The position numbers and the translations under genes were made by a program. A stretch of DNA of 64,000 bases. Origin: Pacificimonas flava (GTDB lineage Bacteria; Pseudomonadota; Alphaproteobacteria; Sphingomonadales; Sphingomonadaceae). The stretch covers positions 1 to 64,000 of the forward strand of contig NZ_AMRV01000007.1 of assembly GCF_000342165.1 (NCBI RefSeq). Reading direction: 5' to 3'. Positions 34,012 through 43,660 of the stretch are shown here, in pieces (the stretch's first letter is position 1; every line of letters begins with the position of its first letter). The notes beneath the pieces were generated by a model. The model worked only from the letters and a program-made list of their open reading frames with translations. It was not told the origin of the DNA and did no database searches.

Positions 34012-34574
34012 GCGTCCTTCAGCGCATCGTCGAAGCTGCCGTCGATCAGGACGAAGCAGATGCGGCAGGGCGCGCCGGATCGGTTGGCCCAGCCATGATT
34101 GGTGCCGCGCTGGACGACGATGTCGCCGGCACGCACCACCGTCTCTCCAACATCGAGCAGCAGCGTGATCTCGCCCTCCATGACGATGCCGTAATCGACG
34201 GTTTCGGTGCGGTGCATGAAGGGATGACGAGAGCCGGGATGATGGCGCGACGCCTCGGCTGCGCCGACATGCGCGAAATGGGCGCGCGCCGCCTCCGGCG
34301 TCACCTCGGCTGCGCCGACCTCCTCGGGCGGGAAATCCACGATACGGATGCGTGCGCCGCCGGGCGGGGGTGCGAGGCGAATGCCGTCCTCTGGCGGCTC
34401 GCCCGAGGCCGCGTCGATGGGTGCGGGTATGGCCGGCACGTTCCAGAGTTCCGTGAAGGTCGCGCCGCGCGGCCCGCCCATGGTCTCGACACGGGGAGCG
34501 AGTCGGTCCTCCTGAATGATCGCGCGCCCGTCCGCATCGTGCCCCGTGACGATTCGCCTGACCGGTCCCGCCAT
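34008..34574 (-). CDS. Cupin domain-containing protein
   Basis: 188 residues. The C-terminal half is a small cupin barrel with HPFMHRTETVDYGIVMEGEI (motif 1, metal-binding His and Glu) and GDIVVQRGTNHGW (motif 2). The N-terminal part repeats a shorter beta domain. Close relatives are annotated only as cupins, and the substrate is unknown. It lies 4 bases after the RNA methyltransferase gene and overlaps the DUF5818-like gene. Confidence 0.85.
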   Translation of the reverse strand: MAGPVRRIVTGHDADGRAIIQEDRLAPRVETMGGPRGATFTELWNVPAIPAPIDAASGEPPEDGIRLAPPPGGARIRIVDFPPEEVGAAEVTPEAARAHFAHVGAAEASRHHPGSRHPFMHRTETVDYGIVMEGEITLLLDVGETVVRAGDIVVQRGTNHGWANRSGAPCRICFVLIDGSFDDALKDA

Positions 34575-34578
34575 GGCC

Positions 34579-35379
34579 TCAGCCCCTTCTGCGCTGGTTC
34601 AGCACCTCATATACCATGACGGCGCAGCTGACGGCGACATTGAGGCTGTCGGCCTTGCCGCGCATCGGAATCTTCACCAGCCTGTCGCATTCCTGCTCAT
34701 AGGAAGGCGGCAGTCCGCGCTGTTCATTGCCCATGACGATGAAGGTCGGAGCCGGATACTCGACATCCTGATAATCATGCTCGGTTCTGAGGCTGGTCCC
34801 CACCAGCATGCCCGGCCCGGCGCGCAGCCATTCGAAGAAGGCGCTGCCATTTGCCTGCGCGATCGGGATTGTGAACAACGCGCCCATGGATGCGCGCACC
34901 GCCTCGACAGAGAAGGGATCGCAGCTCTGGTCGAGAAGGATGACGCCGCCGGCGCCGACGGCATCCGCGGTCCGCAATATGGTGCCGAGATTGCCCGGAT
35001 CCTTTAGCGATTCGCAGACGATCCAAATATTCGCCGCGCCGCGCTCCAGCCGCGGCAGATCGGTCTCCAGAAGCCGGTACACACCGACCACGCCCTGTGG
35101 ATTGTCCTTGCCCGTAATCTTCGAAAGAAGCGCAGGCGGCACCAGGAGCGCCTCGCCGCCCGCAGTTTCGGTTTCGGTCATCAGGCGCTGTGTCAGCGCG
35201 TGACGCTCTCCGTTCGCGGCGATCACCATTCGCGGAACATGTCCCGCCTCCAGCGCCTCGGTGCAGATACGTAGCCCCTCGGCCAGGAAGAGGCCCTCCG
35301 CCTGGCGGTGTTTCTTCTGCGTCAGTGCGCGGACACGCTTGATCGTCTCGTTGGAAAAGCTGGTGATCTCGCGCGGCAC
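34579..35379 (-). CDS. TrmH/SpoU family RNA 2'-O-methyltransferase
   Basis: 266 residues with an N-terminal substrate-binding domain (ETIKRVRALTQKKHR, GLFLAEGLR) and the SPOUT knot domain: KDPGNLGTILRTADAVG, IVMGNEQRGL and IPMRGKADSLNVAVSCAV. It methylates ribose in rRNA or tRNA. GTG start at 35379, with GGGGA seven bases before. It follows the HPr gene by 14 bases in the same direction, the arrangement usual in sphingomonads. Confidence 0.9.
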   Translation of the reverse strand: MPREITSFSNETIKRVRALTQKKHRQAEGLFLAEGLRICTEALEAGHVPRMVIAANGERHALTQRLMTETETAGGEALLVPPALLSKITGKDNPQGVVGVYRLLETDLPRLERGAANIWIVCESLKDPGNLGTILRTADAVGAGGVILLDQSCDPFSVEAVRASMGALFTIPIAQANGSAFFEWLRAGPGMLVGTSLRTEHDYQDVEYPAPTFIVMGNEQRGLPPSYEQECDRLVKIPMRGKADSLNVAVSCAVMVYEVLNQRRRG

Positions 35380-35393
35380 GCTTCGTCCCCGCG

Positions 35394-35669
35394 CTATTCT
35401 TCGCCGAACTTCGTCTCGACCAGATCGACGAGAGCCGCGACGGCCGCATCGGCCTCCGGACCGGTGGCCGTGATGGCGATGGTATCGCCGATACCGGCCG
35501 CCAGCATCATCAGGCTCATGATCGACGTGCCCGGCGCGGTGACGCCGTCCTTCTCCACTTCGACATCCGCGTCGAAGCCGTCCGCCAGCGTCACAAACTT
35601 GGCGCTGGCGCGGGCGTGGAGGCCGCGTTTGTTGCGAATCTCGGCCGTTGCGGCCGTGGCCCCGCTCAG
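35394..35669 (-). CDS. HPr phosphocarrier protein (non-canonical CTG start)
   Basis: About 91 residues. The phosphorylated His is in NKRGLHARASAKF and the regulatory Ser in GTSIMSLMMLAAGIGD, the site for HPr kinase. No ATG, GTG or TTG lies at the N-terminus. A CTG at 35669 overlaps the EIIA stop (CTGA) and has GGGAGCGG seven bases upstream, so it is the likely start. HPr relays phosphate from enzyme I to EIIA; here it is regulatory because no sugar permease is encoded nearby. Confidence 0.88.
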   Translation of the reverse strand: MSGATAATAEIRNKRGLHARASAKFVTLADGFDADVEVEKDGVTAPGTSIMSLMMLAAGIGDTIAITATGPEADAAVAALVDLVETKFGEE

Positions 35670-36079
35670 GCCACCGCTCCCAGTATCTTGGAGGCGACGG
35701 AGATGTATTTGCGCCCCGCCTCCTGCGCTGCCTCGATCGCGTCTGCCGGGCTCATCTCGCCGCGCACGCTGGCAAGGCGGATCAGCATGGGAAGGTTCAT
35801 GCCGGCAATGACCTCCACAGCCTCGGAACGATCCGCGCCCATCAGAGAGATGGCGAGGTTCGAGGGCGTGCCGCCGAACATGTCCGTCAGAATGATGACG
35901 CCGCGGCCCGAATCGACGGCGCTCACCGCGTTCGCGATGTCCTGCCGCCGGGCCTCCATATCGTCGTCCGCCAGAATGCAGATGGATTCGATCTGCTGCT
36001 GCGGCCCGACGACGTGCTCCAGAGCGCTGACGAATTCGCGCGCCAGTCCCCCATGCGTAACCAGTACCAAACCGATCAT
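35666..36079 (-). CDS. PTS mannose-type EIIA component
   Basis: 137 residues, an EIIA-Man domain with the phosphorylated His in LVLVTHGGLAREFV and the FGGTPSNLA loop. It takes phosphate from HPr. Without an EIIB/EIIC partner in the cluster it belongs to the regulatory PTS of alphaproteobacteria. It lies between rapZ (3 bases) and HPr (overlap). Confidence 0.9.
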   Translation of the reverse strand: MIGLVLVTHGGLAREFVSALEHVVGPQQQIESICILADDDMEARRQDIANAVSAVDSGRGVIILTDMFGGTPSNLAISLMGADRSEAVEVIAGMNLPMLIRLASVRGEMSPADAIEAAQEAGRKYISVASKILGAVA

Positions 36080-36082
36080 AAG

Positions 36083-37078
36083 CTAATGACTCAGTCCTGC
36101 CGTAAGTGTTTCGCTGCCCGCCTTGTCCTCTGCGTCGGCTCGCTCGCTCCGCCGCTCGGCACTGTCTGCGCGCTGGGGAAGGTCGCGATGGATCACATTC
36201 GGCTGCGCCCCCGCTGCCCGCAAATGATCCGCCAATCGCTCGGTGACGTAGACGGAACGATGGCGGCCACCCGTACACCCGATCGCCACCGTAAGATAGG
36301 CCTTTCCTTCGCGAATGTAGGACGGCAGCAAAACGGTCAGCAAATCCGCGATGCGCTCGAACGCCGGTGCGAAGGCGGGATCGCGCGCGATGAAATCGCC
36401 GACTGGCACGTCGCGGCCCGTCTGCGGCCGCAGCGCGTCGTCCCAGTGCGGGTTCTGCAGAAACCGCATGTCGAACACCATATCGGCATCCCGCGGTACG
36501 CCGCGCGAGAAGCCGAACGACATGAGTGTAAGGGTCAGCCCGCCGCTGCCGCTGCGACCGAACCGGCTGGTCATCGCCGCCTTCAGATCGTGTACGCTGT
36601 ATCCCGTCGTATCGATCAGCGTGTCCGCCGCGCGGCGGAGGGGTTCGAGGATTTCGCGTTCGCGGGCGATGCCGTCGCTCGCCGGCCGGTCGGGAGCCAG
36701 CGGGTGCCGGCGACGCGTTTCGGAAAAGCGGCGAATGAGCTCACCGCCGGTGCAATCGAGGAACAAGAGCCGGGCGTTCAGCCCCCCGTCGCGAAGGGCG
36801 GCCAGCTTCGCCACCACCGCCTCGGCATCGAAGCTCATCGTGCGGGTATCGATGCCGACCGCGATCGGACGCGCGCCAAGCGGACGCGAATGTGACGCCG
36901 TTTCGAGAAGATGGGTGAGAAGAGACAGCGGCAGATTGTCGACGGTTTCGAAACCGCGATCCTCGAGAGCGCGCAGCGCCGTCGACTTTCCCGCGCCGGA
37001 GAGCCCCGTCACGACGAGAAGCCCTGGTAGGCGGGCTTCGCCCTCGGACGATAGGTTGGGGGCAAGCGGCTGCGCCAT
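36083..37078 (-). CDS. rapZ: RNase adapter protein RapZ
   Basis: 331 residues. N-terminal P-loop VTGLSGAGKSTALRALEDRG and Walker B-like TVDNLPLSLL. The C-terminal domain has SFGFSRGVPRDADMVFDMRFLQNP and GCTGGRHRSVYV. RapZ binds nucleotides and regulatory RNA and links cell-envelope sugar synthesis to RNA decay in enterobacteria; the alphaproteobacterial role is less clear. Placed between hprK (6 bases) and EIIA, as usual. Confidence 0.95.
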   Translation of the reverse strand: MAQPLAPNLSSEGEARLPGLLVVTGLSGAGKSTALRALEDRGFETVDNLPLSLLTHLLETASHSRPLGARPIAVGIDTRTMSFDAEAVVAKLAALRDGGLNARLLFLDCTGGELIRRFSETRRRHPLAPDRPASDGIAREREILEPLRRAADTLIDTTGYSVHDLKAAMTSRFGRSGSGGLTLTLMSFGFSRGVPRDADMVFDMRFLQNPHWDDALRPQTGRDVPVGDFIARDPAFAPAFERIADLLTVLLPSYIREGKAYLTVAIGCTGGRHRSVYVTERLADHLRAAGAQPNVIHRDLPQRADSAERRSERADAEDKAGSETLTAGLSH

Positions 37079-37084
37079 GGGCCG

Positions 37085-37507
37085 TCAGTCTATCGCCATA
37101 ATGTCGCCGTTCAACGCCAGTTCGACGCGGATCGGCGCAGAGACTTGCGCGGCATCCAGCCGCAGGCAGGGCAGGTGGATGCCGCAAATTTCGCACGTGC
37201 GCGGGCGGGGGAGACGCGGCCCGCGCTCCCCCAGTTCGACCACCAGCGCAACGGGGGCAGGGGGATGGGCGGCCATGCGCACGATGCCGACGCCGCGAAC
37301 CTCCAGCAGACCCGCGCTACCCGGGACGGCGCCGGCGATCAGCGTTCCATCGTCTGCCGTTAACAGGGTCTGATCGTCGGCGACCAACTGCGCGCCCCTG
37401 TCGATCAGACGCAGCGCCAGGTCCGATTTTCCGCTGCCGCTCGGCCCAAGCAGCAGGACGGCGCGGCCGCCAATGGCGATCGCGGTTGCGTGGCGGCGCT
37501 CGGTCAT
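37085..37507 (-). CDS. hprK: Short HPr kinase/phosphorylase
   Basis: 140 residues, the alphaproteobacterial form that has only the C-terminal kinase domain: Walker A LLGPSGSGKSDLALRLIDRG, capping VADDQTLL, and the signature EVRGVGIVRM. It phosphorylates the Ser of HPr. The start overlaps the sensor kinase stop (ATGA), so kinase, hprK, rapZ, EIIA and HPr form one tightly coupled operon behind the ChvI-like regulator. Confidence 0.93.
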   Translation of the reverse strand: MTERRHATAIAIGGRAVLLLGPSGSGKSDLALRLIDRGAQLVADDQTLLTADDGTLIAGAVPGSAGLLEVRGVGIVRMAAHPPAPVALVVELGERGPRLPRPRTCEICGIHLPCLRLDAAQVSAPIRVELALNGDIMAID

Positions 37508-39177
37508 GCCGCGATCGCCGGGAAGACGGCCTCCAGCCGTGCGCCCGTCCCGGCCGTGGCCCGCCCCGCCACGAGCGTGCCGTCATGCGCCTCCACGATG
37601 GCGCGCGCGATGGCGAGACCGAGTCCGCTATGCTGTCCGAATCCTTCGGCTTCAGGCCGTTCGGAGTAGAAGCGGCCGAAGATCTTTTCCTCCGCGCCGC
37701 TCGGAATGCCGGGTCCGTCATCCTCGACGATCAGCCGTACCCGCTCGCCGGTTCTTGCCACCCGCAGGCGCACCGCCCCGCCCTCCGGCGAGAAACTGAG
37801 CGCATTGTCGAGAAGGTTGCCGGCCACCTGGGCGAGGCGGCTGTCGTCACCCATGACGATGGCACCCCCGGATTCCGGCGCTTCCATGAGGATTCGCAGC
37901 CCCCGATCCAGGCCGCGCTCTTCGTAAAGCGCAACGAGCGCGTGCGCCATGTCGCCGAGGTCGACGGGCGTGAACATGGCGCGGCTGAGTTCGGCATCAA
38001 GACGCGAGGCATGGGAGATATCGCTGATCAGACGGTCGATTCGCGCCACGTCGTCCTTGACGATTGCTAGCAGTTCTCCGCGCAGCGCGGCGTCGGTGAC
38101 GTTGCCGAGGCCCTCCACGGCGCTGCGCAGCGAGGCGAGAGGGTTCTTGAGTTCGTGCGCGACATCGGCCGCGAAAGCCTCCGTCGCGTCGATCCGCATG
38201 CGCAGCGCCGCGGTCATGTCGGACAGGCTGCGGGCGAGTTCGCCGATCTCGTCGCGGCGCTTCTTGAAGCGCGGCACCGTCACCTCGCGCGAGCGGCCAA
38301 GGCGCACGCGCTGCGCGGCAAGAGCGAGGCGGCGCAGCGGCCGGACGATGGTGCGGGCAAGGAAGCTGGAAACGAGCATCGAAAGCCCGACGACGCCGAG
38401 AAAGATGAAGAAGAGTGTTTGCCGTTCGTCGCGGACCACCTCCGTGATGTCGCGGGCGTTCGTCGACATGGTGAGAACGTCGCCGTTCGGCAGCGGGGAG
38501 GCGGCGTAGATCATCGGCGTGCGGTCCGGCGCGCGCCGCAGGCCCGAGGCGGGGCGCCCCGTTCGCAGGGCCGTCTCGGCCTCCGCGAAGGTCTGGCGCC
38601 GGTCGGGCGCACCGAGATCAAGATAGGGAATGGGATCCGCACCGCCAGCGCCCTCGATGATGCGGTCGAGCGTGCGTGCAGCGCGGAACTGCCAGGGTTC
38701 CGTTTGCGGATCGCGCAGCCGATAGGTCGGCCCCGTCAGGGCCCAGCTGTCGAAAATGCGCTCTCCGCTTCGGTCGTAAATGCGAATGCGCGTGCCGGTC
38801 TGGATGCTCGCGGCCGCCATCTGACGTCGCAGGTCGGCCGGACTGTCGTTCTCGATGCTGATCGCCACCAGGAAGGCGCCCGCCTGAAGCTGCGACTGGC
38901 GCTGCTCGAGGAGGCGCAGGCGGAACGAGTCGAGATAGAGAATGCCACCCGCCAGCATCAGCACGGCGAAGAGGTTCACGGCAAGGATGCGCGTCGTGAG
39001 GGACCAGCCGCGCGACCAGCGGAGCTGACTGTCGTCAGTCCCCGTCCGCGCCCTCGGTAAAGCGGTAGCCGACGCCGTAAAGGGTTTCGATGGCGTCGAA
39101 TTCCGCGTCGACGGCGCGGAATTTCTTGCGGAGGCGCTTGATGTGGCTGTCGATGGTTCGGTCGTCGATATAGACAT
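37504..39177 (-). CDS. ChvG/ExoS-like sensor histidine kinase
   Basis: Two spans ([38 protein letters not shown]) flank a periplasmic sensor domain. HAMP, the His box [19 protein letters not shown], the N box [10 protein letters not shown] and G boxes EDDGPGIP and [10 protein letters not shown] follow. It senses envelope conditions and phosphorylates ChvI. The start is unresolved: between the in-frame ATG at 39177 and the first span there is no ATG, GTG or TTG. Starting at 39177 makes it overlap the regulator gene by 143 bases; a rare start near 39030 is possible. Confidence 0.85.
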   Translation of the reverse strand: MSISTTEPSTATSSASARNSAPSTRNSTPSKPFTASATALPRARTGTDDSQLRWSRGWSLTTRILAVNLFAVLMLAGGILYLDSFRLRLLEQRQSQLQAGAFLVAISIENDSPADLRRQMAAASIQTGTRIRIYDRSGERIFDSWALTGPTYRLRDPQTEPWQFRAARTLDRIIEGAGGADPIPYLDLGAPDRRQTFAEAETALRTGRPASGLRRAPDRTPMIYAASPLPNGDVLTMSTNARDITEVVRDERQTLFFIFLGVVGLSMLVSSFLARTIVRPLRRLALAAQRVRLGRSREVTVPRFKKRRDEIGELARSLSDMTAALRMRIDATEAFAADVAHELKNPLASLRSAVEGLGNVTDAALRGELLAIVKDDVARIDRLISDISHASRLDAELSRAMFTPVDLGDMAHALVALYEERGLDRGLRILMEAPESGGAIVMGDDSRLAQVAGNLLDNALSFSPEGGAVRLRVARTGERVRLIVEDDGPGIPSGAEEKIFGRFYSERPEAEGFGQHSGLGLAIARAIVEAHDGTLVAGRATAGTGARLEAVFPAIAA

Positions 39178-39841
39178 CATCCTCATATGCCGCATTCATG
39201 AGCTGGTCGCGCGATTTCACGAAGCCGGGCCGGCTCGCCAAGGCCTCCAGCACCATGAATTCGGTGACGGTGATGGCGATGTCCCGGCCGTCCCACAGGA
39301 CGCGGTGGCGGCCGGGATCGAGAGTCAGCCGTCCGCGCACGATAACGTCCTCGGCCCCGGCCCCATCGTTCGCGTCCGTGGCGGTTCGGTGTGCCGCGCG
39401 GCGCAGAATGGCGCGGATTCGCTCGACAAGAAGGCGCTGCGAGAAGGGCTTTCCGATATAATCATCCGCACCCATGCTGAGGCCGAGGGCCTCGTCGATC
39501 TCCGTGTCCTTCGACGTCAAGAATATGACGGGAACGGTAGACCTCTCGCGCAGCCGCGTGAGCAGCTCGATCCCGTCCATGCGCGGCATTTTGATATCCA
39601 GAATGGCAAGGTCTGGCGGATTGTCGCCCAGTGCCTTCAATGCGGTTAGCGGATCGGCGTAGATGCGCGTGCCGAAGCCTTCATTCTGTAGTGCGATGGA
39701 GAGGGTGGTCAGAATATTGCGGTCGTCATCGACGAGGGCGATCGTCGGAGGGGCGTTCTGCTCGCCCATCGTCAGGCCCGCCCCGCCCGCGCTCGGTGCG
39801 CGGGAAGGCGAAGGCGAAGGGGCGGCGTCGTCCGGGCTCAT
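39035..39841 (-). CDS. ChvI-like response regulator (OmpR family)
   Basis: 268 residues from ATG 39841, or 244 from ATG 39769 where the receiver begins ([13 protein letters not shown]). The phosphorylated Asp is in [13 protein letters not shown] and the Lys in [10 protein letters not shown]. The C-terminal winged helix has [20 protein letters not shown] and [14 protein letters not shown]. It pairs with the downstream kinase and is divergent from pckA, the arrangement conserved in alphaproteobacteria, where ChvI governs envelope and acid responses. Confidence 0.92.
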   Translation of the reverse strand: MSPDDAAPSPSPSRAPSAGGAGLTMGEQNAPPTIALVDDDRNILTTLSIALQNEGFGTRIYADPLTALKALGDNPPDLAILDIKMPRMDGIELLTRLRERSTVPVIFLTSKDTEIDEALGLSMGADDYIGKPFSQRLLVERIRAILRRAAHRTATDANDGAGAEDVIVRGRLTLDPGRHRVLWDGRDIAITVTEFMVLEALASRPGFVKSRDQLMNAAYEDDVYIDDRTIDSHIKRLRKKFRAVDAEFDAIETLYGVGYRFTEGADGD

Positions 39842-40029
39842 GATCTTCGATTAGTTTATACCGATGGCGGCGTCACCCGCTGACTCCAGCGGCGGCAAAA
39901 GGACGGCATTCTGCCGCCGACCGGCAGTTTTGACCGGCCGTGCGATTCTCGTGTATGCGGAGGCCAGGCGAAATGGCCGGCAATCCGCCGATTCTAATCG
40001 CATTTATCAGATAAAATAGGAGACGGCTA

Positions 40030-41634
40030 GTGGCTGCCGAAATGATTGTTCCTGCCCACGATCTGAAGGCGCAGGGCATTGATACCACCGCAAAGCTTTA
40101 CTGGAACCTAATGACGGCTCCGCTGGTGGAAACCGCCGTGTCGCGCGGGGAGGGCAAGCTGTCGAAGGGCGGCGCACTCGTCGTGGAGACCGGAGCGCAC
40201 ACCGGCCGCAGCGCGAAGGACAAGTTCACCGTCAAGGATTCGCTGACGGAGGACACGGTCTGGTTCAATGACGGCAACAAGCCGCTGTCGCCGGAGCATT
40301 TCGCGAATTTGAAGGCGGACTTCCTGAAGGCGCTGGGTGAGAAGGAAACGCTGTTCGTCCAGGACCTCTATGGCGGGTCGCAGCCCGAACACCGGGTGAA
40401 AGTGCGGGTCATCAACGAGCTGGCCTGGCACAATCTGTTCATCCGGACGCTGCTTTGCCGCCCGGAGCGGAGCGAACTGGCGGACTTCGAGCCCGACTTC
40501 ACCATCATCGACCTGCCGAGCTTCCGGGCGGACCCGGAGCGGCATGGTTCGCGCTCGGACACCATCGTCGCGGTGAACTTCACGGAAAAGATGATCCTGA
40601 TCGGCGGCACGCGTTATGCCGGCGAAATGAAGAAATCGGTCTTCGGCCTTCTGAATTTCCGCCTCCCCGAGGCGGGCATCATGCCGATGCACTGCTCTGC
40701 CAATATCGGTCCCGACGGCAAGTCCGCGATCTTCTTCGGTCTGTCGGGCACGGGCAAGACCACGCTTTCGGCCGACGCGAGCCGCACCCTGATCGGCGAT
40801 GACGAGCATGGCTGGTCGGACACGGCAGTCTTCAACTTTGAGGGCGGCTGCTACGCCAAGATGATCCGACTTTCGGAAGAGGCGGAGCCGGAAATCTATG
40901 CCACGACAAGGCGCTTCGGCACCGTGCTGGAGAACGTCGTCATGGACGAGACCACGCGTGAACTGGACTTCGACGATGCCAGCCTCGCGGAGAACACGCG
41001 CGGCGCCTATCCGATCGACTTCATTCCGAACTCGTCGGAAGAGAATCTCGGCCCCCCGCCGAAGAACGTCATCATGCTGACGGCGGATGCGTTCGGCGTT
41101 CTGCCGCCCATCGCGAAGCTGACGCCGGACCAGGCCATGTACCATTTCCTGTCGGGCTATACGGCGAAGGTCGCCGGCACGGAAATCGGCGTGACGGAAC
41201 CGCAGGCGACCTTCTCGACCTGTTTCGGTGCGCCGTTCATGCCGCGTCATCCGTCGGTCTACGGCAATCTTCTGAAAAAGCGCATCGCCGAGGGCGGGGT
41301 GGATTGCTGGCTGGTCAACACGGGCTGGACCGGCGGTCCGCACGGCGTTGGTCACCGCATGCCGATCAAGGCAACGCGCGCGCTCCTCAACGCCGCGCTC
41401 GACGGCAGCCTGAACGATGCGGAATTCCGCACCGACCCGAACTTCGGGTTCCAGGTTCCGGTCGAGGTTCCGGGCGTCGATACGCACATTCTCGATCCGC
41501 GGGGGACCTGGGACGACAAGGACGCCTATGATCGCAAGGCCCGCGAACTCGTCGGGCGCTTCATCGAGAATTTCGCCCAATTCGAAGAGCATGTCGACGA
41601 GAGCGTGAGGGAGGCCGCGCCGAAGGCCGCCTGA
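40030..41634 (+). CDS. pckA: Phosphoenolpyruvate carboxykinase (ATP)
   Basis: 534 residues. The kinase-1a loop and P-loop are [16 protein letters not shown], the metal-binding region [10 protein letters not shown], and GDDEHGWSD and RTGRS-like [14 protein letters not shown] are present. It converts oxaloacetate to PEP at the entry to gluconeogenesis. The GTG start at 40030 has AGGAG eight bases before it. It diverges from chvI across 188 bases that must contain both promoters. A strong terminator follows. Confidence 0.96.
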   Translation: MAAEMIVPAHDLKAQGIDTTAKLYWNLMTAPLVETAVSRGEGKLSKGGALVVETGAHTGRSAKDKFTVKDSLTEDTVWFNDGNKPLSPEHFANLKADFLKALGEKETLFVQDLYGGSQPEHRVKVRVINELAWHNLFIRTLLCRPERSELADFEPDFTIIDLPSFRADPERHGSRSDTIVAVNFTEKMILIGGTRYAGEMKKSVFGLLNFRLPEAGIMPMHCSANIGPDGKSAIFFGLSGTGKTTLSADASRTLIGDDEHGWSDTAVFNFEGGCYAKMIRLSEEAEPEIYATTRRFGTVLENVVMDETTRELDFDDASLAENTRGAYPIDFIPNSSEENLGPPPKNVIMLTADAFGVLPPIAKLTPDQAMYHFLSGYTAKVAGTEIGVTEPQATFSTCFGAPFMPRHPSVYGNLLKKRIAEGGVDCWLVNTGWTGGPHGVGHRMPIKATRALLNAALDGSLNDAEFRTDPNFGFQVPVEVPGVDTHILDPRGTWDDKDAYDRKARELVGRFIENFAQFEEHVDESVREAAPKAA

Positions 41635-41658
41635 CGCGGGACGTGAAGACTTGCAGAG

Positions 41659-41696
41659 CGGCGGCGCGTGGGTATGCGCGCCGCCGTTTTCTTTTT
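41659..41696 (+). terminator. Rho-independent terminator of pckA
   Basis: CGGCGGCGCG (41659-41668) pairs perfectly with CGCGCCGCCG (41677-41686), with an eight-base loop followed by TTTTCTTTTT (41687-41696). Confidence 0.9.
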
Positions 41697-41790
41697 CCGC
41701 CAGCTGCGCCAGGCCCCGCCGCCGCCAAGTGGCGTATCATCTCCGCCCTTCTTCGGCGCGCCCTGGCCGCGCTAGCGCCGGAACCGTTCT

Positions 41791-42261
41791 TCAGACGGAA
41801 CGGGCGGCATCAAGCGCGCTGGAAAGTCGTGTACGGATCGCACGCAGCTCGCTGAGCATGTCGGCATCCCCTCCGTCCGCCCGCGCCGGCGGGACAGAGA
41901 AGGGAAGTCCGCCTTCCGCGGCGGCGCTGCGAGCTTCGTCCGTTTCGGAGCGAGGGATCGGCGCTGCATCGTCTCCCGGGACGGTGCCGACGCCGACATC
42001 ACCGGCGGCTACCGCCTTCGCTCCGCGTTCCCGCAGAAGCTTCTGCACGCCCTTGATGGTCAGCCCGTCACTGTAGAGAAGGCTGTTGATGGCGCGGAGC
42101 AGATCGACATCCTCCGGCCGGTAATAGCGGCGGCCGCCGCCCCGTTTCATCGGTTTGACCTGCGTGAACTTGGTTTCCCAAAAGCGCAGCACATGCTGCG
42201 GCACGCCGATGTCGTCGGACACTTCGCTGATGGTGCGGAAGGCGTTGGGAGACTTGGCCAA
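41791..42261 (-). CDS. MerR family transcriptional regulator
   Basis: 156 residues. The N-terminal MerR helix-turn-helix is [22 protein letters not shown] with the wing [17 protein letters not shown]. The C-terminal half is low-complexity and lacks metal-binding Cys. It is the ihfA-linked MerR protein common in alphaproteobacteria, whose target is unknown. Last gene of the rpmF-plsX-fabH-ihfA-merR operon, 57 bases after ihfA. Confidence 0.9.
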   Translation of the reverse strand: MAKSPNAFRTISEVSDDIGVPQHVLRFWETKFTQVKPMKRGGGRRYYRPEDVDLLRAINSLLYSDGLTIKGVQKLLRERGAKAVAAGDVGVGTVPGDDAAPIPRSETDEARSAAAEGGLPFSVPPARADGGDADMLSELRAIRTRLSSALDAARSV

Positions 42262-42318
42262 GGAACCTCCTCAGGTCGCGGCTCGGGCAACGCGTACAGG
42301 CACGCCGCCCGAACAGGG

Positions 42319-42618
42319 TCAATTCTTGTCGTTGATCCGGTCGCGCATGATCTGACTTGGGCGGAAGGTCATGACGCGGCGCGGCTCGATGGGCACTTCC
42401 TCGCCCGTTTTCGGATTGCGCCCCATGCGCCGGTTCTTGTCGCGCAGAACGAAGCTGCCGAAGGAAGAAATCTTCACGTTCTCACCGCGCACCAGGGCAT
42501 CGCCCACGGCGCCCAGCACCGTTTCGACCAGCTGAACGGACTCGCTGCGTGACAGACCCACTTCCTCATGGACCTGATCGCCAAGTTCCGCACGGGTCAG
42601 CGTATTCGATTCTGTCAT
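42319..42618 (-). CDS. ihfA: Integration host factor alpha subunit
   Basis: 99 residues, with the DNA-binding beta arm [20 protein letters not shown] and the dimer core [14 protein letters not shown]. It forms a heterodimer with IhfB that bends DNA. Start 42618 is preceded by AGGAA. It follows fabH by 58 bases in the usual operon. Confidence 0.94.
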   Translation of the reverse strand: MTESNTLTRAELGDQVHEEVGLSRSESVQLVETVLGAVGDALVRGENVKISSFGSFVLRDKNRRMGRNPKTGEEVPIEPRRVMTFRPSQIMRDRINDKN

Positions 42619-42676
42619 GGCACGGTTCCTGTTGTTGACTGCCCTGAATATCAAAAGTTGGAGGGACCGGAAAGAC

Positions 42677-43660
42677 TTACCAGCGTACGGCGCTCGCCCC
42701 CCAGGTGAACCCGCCGCCCATGGCCTCCAGAATCAGAAGATCGCCGGCCTTCACCCGCCCGTCCTGCACGCCCTGATCCAGTGCCAGGGGGACGGAGGCG
42801 GCGGACGTGTTGGCGTGCTGGTCGACGGTCACGATGACGCGGTCCATGCCGAGGCCGAGTTTCCGGGCGGTGGCATCGAGGATGCGCAGATTCGCCTGAT
42901 GCGGCACAATCCAGTCGATCTGCGATTCCTGCAGGTCGGCTGCATCCAGAACCTCTCTCACGACGCCCGCCAGATTGACGACGGCATGGCGGAAGACCTC
43001 CCGCCCGGCCATGCGCAGCTTGCCGACGGTTCCGGTGGATGAGGGACCCCCGTCGACGTAAAGAAGCTGATTGTGGGCACCCTCGGCGTGGAGCCGCGTG
43101 GCGAGGACGCCCTGACCGGTTGCCTCGTCCGTTTCCTCCGCGATCAAGACGGCCGCGCCCGCTCCGTCGCCGAAAAGGACGCAGGTGCCGCGGTCTTCCC
43201 AGTCGAGAATACGGCTGAAGGTTTCCGCGCCGATCAACAGGGCGCGCTTGTGCTGCCCGGCCCTCAGCATCGCCTCGACGATCGAGAGCCCATAAAGAAA
43301 GCCGGAACAGACCGCGGCCACGTCGAACGCAGCGCCGTCGCCCATGCCGAGCTTGTTCTGGACGACGGTGGCGGTGGCGGGAAATGTCTGGTCGGGGGTG
43401 GCGGTGGCGACCACGAGAAGATCGATGTCGCGTGCGGAAAGACCGGCGGCATCCAGAGCCCTTTGCCCGGCGGCGACGGCAAGATCCGAGGTGAACTCGC
43501 CTTCGGCCGCGAGATGCCGCTGGCGAATGCCGGTTCGCTCCACGATCCATTCGTCGCTCGTTTCGACGCGCGATGCCAGATCGGCGTTCGTCACGATATT
43601 GGCAGGCAGGTAGCTGCCCGTGCCCACGAACCGGGCGCGGCGAATCGTCTTGCCGCTCAT
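42677..43660 (-). CDS. fabH: 3-oxoacyl-ACP synthase III (beta-ketoacyl-ACP synthase III)
   Basis: 327 residues with the catalytic Cys in [14 protein letters not shown], His in [10 protein letters not shown] and Asn in [15 protein letters not shown], and a TGIRQRHLA start region. It condenses acetyl-CoA with malonyl-ACP to begin fatty acid synthesis. The ATG overlaps the plsX stop (ATGA). Confidence 0.96.
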   Translation of the reverse strand: MSGKTIRRARFVGTGSYLPANIVTNADLASRVETSDEWIVERTGIRQRHLAAEGEFTSDLAVAAGQRALDAAGLSARDIDLLVVATATPDQTFPATATVVQNKLGMGDGAAFDVAAVCSGFLYGLSIVEAMLRAGQHKRALLIGAETFSRILDWEDRGTCVLFGDGAGAAVLIAEETDEATGQGVLATRLHAEGAHNQLLYVDGGPSSTGTVGKLRMAGREVFRHAVVNLAGVVREVLDAADLQESQIDWIVPHQANLRILDATARKLGLGMDRVIVTVDQHANTSAASVPLALDQGVQDGRVKAGDLLILEAMGGGFTWGASAVRW

